Positions 18,631-24,801 of a stretch of DNA of 24,801 bases are shown here, one piece after another. The position numbers and the translations under genes were made by a program. This stretch comes from Fomitopsis serialis (lineage: Eukaryota; Basidiomycota; Agaricomycetes; Polyporales; Fomitopsidaceae). The notes beneath the pieces were generated by a model. The model saw only the letters and a program-made list of their open reading frames with translations. It did no database searches and was not told the origin of the DNA. The DNA lies in contig NW_025955491.1 of assembly GCF_022376445.1 (NCBI RefSeq), positions 1-24,801 on the forward strand, read 5' to 3'. Every line of letters starts with the position of its first letter. Within the stretch, counting starts at the first letter, position 1.

Positions 18631-21600
18631 TTACACGGCGATAGTTTGCGACAAGCCATCAAGAAGGTCCGAGACCCTCTTCGCCTCGATCTCAGCCAAC
18701 GTACCATTGTTCTCAATCGTCAACGCCTCCGTCACAGCCGGCAGCGTCGTCGCCCCGTATCCTGCACCACCCAATCAGCCGACGCCCGCGACACCAGGGC
18801 GCGAAGAAAGACATACCAAGGAACTTCCCAGGGGCCACGACCAAATGCCTGTACCACTCCCTCTCCGCAAGGCCCTGCTCCGAGATGAAGCCCTGCTCGA
18901 ACAGGCGCAGCTTCGCGTTCCCGCTCTGCACGCGCTTCGCCGCGCGCACGAAGCGCTCGAATGCCTCCTTCTCCTTGTTCCCGGGCTTGTGCTTCCAGTG
19001 CTTGCGGATCTTGCGCAGGATCTTGCGGAGCCACTTGGGGAGGTGCCCGTGCTGGTGGGCGTGCTTGCAGTGCGCTTTCTGGCTGGGGGCGGGCAGGTCC
19101 GCGAGCGCGTCCTTGAACTCTTTCTCTGCGGCGACCAGCTCATCTGCGAGCGCGAGCGCAGCGGACTGGAGAATCTCTATCGAGCTGCGCAGCCCGGAGA
19201 AGTTGGGAGAGGTGTCGAGGTGGAGCGAAGCGGCGATGCTCTCAACGCTGCAACGGACAGGTCAGTAACTCCATCAGTGCATCATAGCGCGGATGCGTAC
19301 CCGTCAAGGTAGACACCCAGCTCGAACGCGTACTGCGTCGTGTTCAGCGGGAGGATGACCGAGTCAATCAGCCGAATCGCAGTCAAGCCCAGATGCTTAG
19401 CAACCGCGACATGGCGATGGAACCCCGGATCGCCATACAGCTCCATCCACCTTTCCGAGTCGTAGATCGAATGGTAATGGTACGGCGCGTCGCCGAGCGT
19501 TTCCCCAAAGCCCTGGTCCATGCTTGCGATCCCGAGCCGCTGCAGGAAGGGCGTGAAGTCGCTCCCGGAGCCGAGCGCGCCGACGCCGGTGTCGCTGGGC
19601 CCGCGTCGTGCGGTCTTTGCGGCCTCGTAGATGGAGAGCGTCTCGGGGTCGACGAGGCTCGCGTTGAGGAAGGGACCTTCGTCGTCCTGCGCGTCCCAGA
19701 GAGACTTGCCAGCGACGGTGGGGTGCGGGACGTCCTGCGCAACTGCGCGGATGAGGTGCGCGAGCGAGGGAGAACCGCTCGCGTGCCAGGCGGAGCCGCT
19801 GACGGAGACATCTGTGGCTGAGCAGTGAGATGTGCGACCTCAAAGCGCGTGGGTGCGCACGCACCGACGTTGAGATATGCAACGACGCTGCTCTGGACCC
19901 AATCCGGGAAGTCCTCTGCCCACTCGGTGCTGCCAATCAGGCCGTACTACGAACTGCGTTAGTGAATGCGTAGCGTAAACATTTCGGCTATGTACCTCTT
20001 CGGCATCCCAGCTCGCAATGACGACGTTGCGGAGAGGCTTCCAGCCGCTCTTTAGCAGCGTGCCGAATCCGCGGATGATCTCGTGCAAGGAGACGGTGCC
20101 AGACACCGGGTCAACTGCGCCCATGACCCAGGCGTCGCGGTGGCACCCGAGGACGACGGTCTCGTTGCGGATATGCCCTGGGATGGCAGCCATCGTGTTC
20201 CAGATAGGGATAACTCTGTCGTCAACTGCGCCACCTCTGTGAGCATCGCACCCTTCCAGCGCGTATGCAAGGCATACGTACCATGGTTGACCAACTTGAC
20301 CTTGCGCACGCTCGACCTCCCATCTACCGTCCTCGCCTCAGCCAGACTGTCCCCAAGTTCTTTCAGTAGCTTCTGCGCATTCAACCACGAGATCGGTAAG
20401 CTAGGGATCTTGGGGACGTTCGCGCCTTCCGTGCGTTCCGCGTCGGGGTACGCGGGCTTCCCAGGCGTGGTCGGGTCGCCTGGGTAGGCGGAGATGAACT
20501 GCACGCTGCCACGTTGGACGGATGTCGGGTTGCGCGCGGGCCCGGCGGGGTAGCTTGCAAAGCCGTTCTCGGTGGTGATGGCGCCGTCGTCGCGCGTGTC
20601 AGAGTAGATGAGGACGCCAGCGGCGCCGTACTCCTGGGCGAGTTGGATCTTCACGCGCGTTAGACCGGCACTCCAACAACCGTAGCCAGCAGGGCAGTGC
20701 GACGCACCTTGAGACCGCGGAAGATCGCACCGTACCTCGTGAGGACGATCTTGCCGGTGAGGTCTCCCCCCGCAGCGACGATCGCGTCGTAGTCCTCCTT
20801 CCTGCCGTAGTTCGCATAGACAAGCTCGCCCTCGACCTCGCCATCCTTGCTCAGCCCGTGCCATGCCAACACCGATGTCTTATACTTCGACGCTTCCGGA
20901 TCAGCAGGGTCCCCGTCCTCTTCCAAGTCTGCCTCCCACACAGCCTCTCCGTCCTCACCGAGCACCGATAGGCTGTGGTTCACAGGCGTGTTCATCACGG
21001 GGTAGTACTCGTCGATCCATGCTGCCGGTGCGGGCAGCTTGTTGATGCCCAGGGTCGCAGCGCGCGAGAGCGGCGAGCCAGCGGGGAAGACGGGTGGGAC
21101 AGGCAACTTGGGGATGTTGAAGTGCTCTTGGAAGAGGGAGAGGATGTCCTTTGCGTCCTCGAGGTCTTCGGAGGAGCCGGCGAGGTGGGGGTGGGTCGCC
21201 CATTTGCGCGAGGAGGCGAAGGCGCTCTCGGTGCTGGGGACAGAGCTGGAACGAGCCGATGGGTCATGCGCTCTTCAAGATATGAGGGTTAAAGGACTTA
21301 CAGGAACAGCTCTTCCGCGTCGATCTCCGCGCTGTGGGCCTTGGACTTGCTGTGAGGCCCGAACGCCTTCAACGCCCACATACCCGCTTTCTCCTCTCGC
21401 GGCGCGGGCTCATCATGCTTGAGGAATGTCCGCCTCGCTAGAACATAGAGCGTGACGAAACCATAGAACACCAGTACACGCTTGAAGAGCCATCGCCGGA
21501 AGAGGTTCCGGGAACTGCGTTTCTTCGACGCGTCGACAGCGCGGATCTCCTCGTCGAGGGTTGTAGGGAGCAGAGCGACTTTCTCGACGTCGCCCTTCAT
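18631..21600 (-). CDS. Glutamate carboxypeptidase II-like M28 metallopeptidase
   Basis: This is a type II membrane-anchored zinc exopeptidase of the GCPII/transferrin-receptor group (M28B, like yeast Vps70). Exons are 21302-21600, 20708-21245, 20282-20648, 19996-20234, 19865-19946, 19301-19811, 18817-19247 and 18631-18761, all in phase, for 865 residues. A basic cytoplasmic start is followed by one helix at about 45-62 (VLVFYGFVTLYVLA). A PA domain follows (ELVYANYGRKEDYDAIVAAG, then LAQEYGAAGVLIYSDTRDDG). The peptidase core keeps all five zinc ligands expected from human GCPII: His433 (HRDAW), Asp443 (VDPVSG), the WDAEE pair with catalytic Glu480 and ligand Glu481, Asp509 (YLNVD) and His622 (YHSIYD). 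The C-terminal helical dimerisation domain ends in LSQTIAV. An in-frame ATG at 21742-21744 exists upstream, but MKGDVEKVALLP gives the normal type II layout. Its substrate cannot be read from sequence; Vps70 in yeast acts in vacuolar sorting. Confidence 0.93.
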
Positions 21601-21683
21601 GGTTGCCTCCGCTGCTGTTGCGCAACTGAGCGGCTCGAAGAGGGGTAGGGTGGGAAGAGCGAAGATAGCAACGCGGGTCGCGG

Positions 21684-21691
21684 TATATAAA
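21684..21691 (+). promoter_or_regulatory. TATA box TATATAAA in the 132-bp divergent promoter
   Basis: TATATAAAGG lies about 45 bp upstream of the ATG at 21733 and supports that start for the glutaminase gene. The same AT core also lies about 85-90 bp upstream of the minus-strand peptidase start, so it could serve both genes. Confidence 0.6.
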
Positions 21692-21732
21692 GGGCGCCGA
21701 CTACATCGGGGAGTCGGCACTGCGGCGGGGTA

Positions 21733-24730
21733 TGATATCGCCATATCTGCGTCTTTCCTCGTGCTCCTCGGTCGTGTCCTCTCTCTCCTCTGCGCAGACG
21801 CAGGCCGACCTCAGCCACGCCGTCTTGTCGTGCAGTAGTGACCCTGCGCGGCTTGGGTATTACAGGATGGCGTGTGTCAGTGAGTCTGACGTCATTGTTG
21901 TTTGTGTCGGCTAAGATGTTCTCCGTGTACTCGCAAGATCTGTATGAAGTCGCAAGCTCGCCTTGAGTCGCCATACAGCCATGGGTCTATGCAGCAACCA
22001 GCACTCTGTTCATCGCAGCACACCCTGTTCTTACCGCACGACATTCCACCTGGCTTCGGAACAGCGCACCTGTCACATTCCTGCAACATGACTGCTGGTT
22101 CCGTGAACCTCACGGTGACCTTCCTCAGCCCGATAGAGGTACCTGACTCTGTCGCATCGCAGTGTTCTACCCCGCTCAAGGAAAGTTCTGAAGCCGAGCA
22201 GCCTGATCAATCAATCAGTCCCGTTCTCGTACATGTCCGTCCAAGCGGTACCCAACGACGGGAAGTCACACTCCGTTCAGATTTACTCGGACATAAGCGC
22301 GGAGTGGGTCTCGGGAGACGACAGTGCGCTCGTGAATTGGACTGCGACCCAAGGGGATGCGGTTATACACAAGCTGCAGCTGCAGCACCAAGTCTTGTTC
22401 GACGACTTGAACGATCGCATACAGCGTGAGATTCATTTTCGCTCAACATCGGTAATGAGACGTGACAGGGTGTTCTACAGAGGGAGCAGCGTACTACGCC
22501 ACAGTCGACGTGAGCCCCTAACCCGTGTACAACACTGCTCAAACAAAGACCCAGTCCGCCAACACGACCTTCCAAACCGGCCAAGACACCGTCGTCCGCG
22601 GGCAGTTCCTCAACCACAGCACGCTCCTGAATACCAACGACACAAACTACCGCGCGGTCTCTGACGATTGGCCTGTCTTCGCGTTCGCTCACGATCTCCG
22701 CACGATATCGGCGTCCAGCGGGAGTGACCCCGTCGTGTTCTCTGTGGGCCATGCAAGAGACCCAGTGATCAACTGTACGCTGGGGCTCGGGAAGTCGCAG
22801 CAGACTCGGCATCCGTACTTCTTGAGTCACTATGGGACCGTAGAGGACGCTGTGAGTATGTTTATATTGCGGTACAGTGATCAGACTCAGACTCAGACTA
22901 CGGTGGCATAGATCGAGACGTTTGTGGGCGACTACGCCAACGCCCTAGCTCGAGCGGACATTTTCGACGCACAACTCCACGAGGATGCATCTGCGATATC
23001 GACGAACTACTCGGCTATCGCCGCGTTGATTATGAGGCAGACGTTCGGTGCCATTGAGTTTACAATTTCGCAAGACAGTGAAGGGCAGTACAACGACTCG
23101 GATGTGACTGTCTTCCTGAAAGGTGACGTTCTCTATCTGATGTGTATCTTGAGGTGCATACTGAACGACCGCATACGAACAGAGATATCTGGCGATGGGG
23201 TGAGCAGTCCATCCCTAAGCCCCTCATGCAGTGACCAGACTACGTTGCCTGCGTAGGACACCAACACGACGGACGTCATCTTTCCGACATGGCCGGCGTT
23301 CCTCTACACCAACCCACTCATCGGAAAACAGCTCTTATTGCCGTTGTTTAAGTACCAGGCCACTGGAGAGTATCCGAACAAGACGGCAGCTCATGATCTA
23401 GGTTCGTGGGTGATCAATCAACCTTATATCCTTGCTCACGCGTTGGTTTACAGGTCACTACCCGCAAGCACCTGGATACCCTCATGGTACGGGATAACAT
23501 GACCAGGGATGGCTGGCACTCAACTCATGCCACAGGAAACGACGAGTCGATGGTTGGTAGGAATGCCTGCTCTTCCGTTCACGCTAACATTCCTGGGTGC
23601 TCAGAATGCGGCAACATGCTCAACATAACGCTGAGCTACACGCAGCGGACGAACGACACTTCGCTCGTAACTTCCTATGTACGTTTTGCACGTTTGCATC
23701 CCCTGCCCCGAGTGCTGACTCTCACCACGCGTCCACGTAGTACCACCTACCAGATCAATGGGCCCAGTACCTCGTAGCGAACACTCTCATACCTGGCGAC
23801 CAGCTGAGCACGAACGACATCGCTGGCCCGCTCGCCAACCAGCCCAACCTCGCGATCAAGGGCATCATCGGTGTCAAGGCTATGGCGGAGATGGTAGAGC
23901 TGGCTGGAAACGCCTCGGCGGCAGCAGATTACAGCGTCCGTCGTTTGCTTCCCCCGATTGGATAAGGCTACTCAAATACCGGCGATGCTGCAGGCTACCG
24001 CTAGCTCCTACGTCTCTCAATGGCAGGAATTGTCGGCTGCGTCGAATGGAGAACATTTGACGCTGGCGGTATGGGATGTACTTGTGTGTGTGGACGTCTA
24101 GCTAACGAACGAGTATGCGAACCAGTACGGCAACGATTCTAGGTCAGTGCTCTCACCCTGGCGGGCTGATTTAATCAATAAGCTCGGACATCACGTACAA
24201 TATGTACGCCGACAAACTGCTGGGCACCAACCTGATCCCTCAGTCGGTATTCGACATGCGTGAGTGCCACTTCGCAATGATCTCGCGTTCGCTGATGACG
24301 ACGATGCGTAGAGTCAACTTGGTACGAGAATAATCACAGTAAGCCTTACTCCTGGTCGACGCTTCCGGTCGCTGATACTCAACATCAGATGGGTATGGTG
24401 TACCTCTCGACACGCGGTGAGTCGTTCGAGCGTCCGTGAATCGGCGGTCACCCAAATAGCTACCAGTCACATCTACGTCATGTCCGCCTGGGAGATGCTC
24501 ACGGCTGCCATGGTGTCTCCCGCCGCGCGCAACATGCTCATCGATGCGATCTATGCCTTCTCGTCCTCGGGAATCAATCACTACGCCTGCTCTGATTGGT
24601 TGCTACGACGACGGGCGTCGTCGAAGGTAATTGCGGTGGGGCTGCTACACTCTGCTTCAGGGCGAGGCCGATTGCAGGGGCACATCTGGCACTGACCAAT
24701 CCATTGTTCTCATGCTCTAAGCTAGACTGA
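21733..24730 (+). CDS. GtaA-type secreted glutaminase, 5' end unresolved, one frame break
   Basis: Fungal GtaA enzymes are secreted and hydrolyse glutamine to glutamate and ammonia. Homology starts at about 22085 (MTAGSVNLTVTFLSPIE). Exons: one ending 22163, then 22219-22425, 22481-22509, 22549-22851, 22912-23122, 23183-23199, 23257-23401, 23454-23486, 23536-23556, 23605-23678, 23741-23935, 23994-24068, 24114-24142, 24183-24259, 24312-24338, 24389-24416 and 24467 onward. The DUF5127 part shows VQIYSDISAEWVSGD and DTNYRAVSDDWPVFAFAHDL. The DUF4965/six-hairpin part shows DVIFPTWPAFLYTNP, STNDIAGPLANQPNLAIKG, LGTNLIPQSVFDM, GVPLDTRH and FRARPIAGAHLAL. One base is missing at 24598-24604: DW is followed out of frame by ATTGVVEGN. 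Upstream, an ATG at 21733 follows a TATA box. One base out of frame from it lies a signal-peptide-like run (SFLVLLGRVLSLLCA). About 100 N-terminal residues expected for the family are not visible. The 3' end may instead be an exon at 24750-24770 (LALSKD). Confidence 0.8.
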
Positions 24731-24801
24731 CATTCCGCACTGTCGCCAGCTGGCACTATCAAAGGATTGAAAGTGAACAGGTACGAACAGGTGTGACCCT
24801 A
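24731..24801 (+). other. 3' edge of the window after the glutaminase
   Basis: The last 71 bases carry either the 3' UTR or a final short glutaminase exon: a CGCCAG acceptor ends at 24749 and is followed by codons for LALSKD and a stop at 24770. I cannot decide between these from sequence alone. Confidence 0.35.

Noticed and set aside
18449..19312. 287-codon plus-strand frame
   Set aside because: It starts with GTG and is antisense to the last exons of the M28 peptidase, whose frame, splice phases and motifs are fully supported. High GC makes long antisense frames common here.
22878..22898. Short CAGACT/AGACTC tandem run
   Set aside because: About three copies only, inside a glutaminase intron; too short to call a meaningful repeat.
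1..24801. A biosynthetic, defence or CRISPR-like gene cluster
   Set aside because: The genes belong to unrelated housekeeping processes, no array-like repeats exist, and no toxin, polyketide, peptide-synthetase or reverse-transcriptase domain is visible.

Overview
This window looks like nuclear DNA of a basidiomycete fungus, most likely an agaricomycete. A polypore relative is only a guess. The reasons are the high intron density, with GT-AG introns of about 40-90 nt, compact intergenic spaces, and genes that are typically fungal: the retromer subunit Vps17, Leu2, GTP cyclohydrolase II and a DUF6534-type membrane protein. I see no rRNA, tRNA, CRISPR array, insertion sequence, viral gene or bacterial-style operon.

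Layout from left to right: a Yvc1-type TRP vacuolar cation channel (minus, 21-3125) is divergent from the Arp2/3 subunit ARPC3 (plus, 3376-4074). The 20S pre-rRNA endonuclease NOB1 follows (minus, 4217-5924), then a small coiled-coil orphan (plus, 6533-6970). Next come 3-isopropylmalate dehydrogenase LEU2 (minus, 7378-8740), Vps17 (minus, 9205-11451) and single-exon GTP cyclohydrolase II RIB1 (minus, 11809-13305). A 1.4 kb gene-poor gap leads to a coiled-coil/SUMO-interaction-motif/zinc-finger protein (plus, 14722-16567). Then come a seven-helix DUF6534-like protein (plus, 16895-18448), a glutamate-carboxypeptidase-II-like M28 peptidase (minus, 18631-21600) and a GtaA-type secreted glutaminase (plus, 21733-about 24730) that runs nearly to the right edge.

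The genes are mostly housekeeping and do not form a pathway cluster. The closest thing to a theme is the right end, where a membrane-anchored exopeptidase and a secreted glutaminase sit head to head across a 132-bp promoter carrying a TATA box; both would help use external peptide or glutamine nitrogen. That link is inference.

I rebuilt the exons by hand and checked intron phase at every junction. ARPC3, Vps17, RIB1, the zinc-finger gene, the DUF6534 gene and the M28 peptidase read through cleanly. YVC1 (once), NOB1 (twice), LEU2 (once) and the glutaminase (once) each need exactly one extra base to keep frame. All five breaks are single-base losses, and NOB1 and LEU2 are genes a free-living fungus normally needs. 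Sequence or assembly error is therefore likelier than pseudogenes. No clearly new multi-gene system was found. The most unusual items are the 5-nt and 11-nt microexons of YVC1, the SUMO-motif zinc-finger orphan, the unresolved N-terminus of the glutaminase, and a palindrome with repeated CGCGTC motifs upstream of RIB1.
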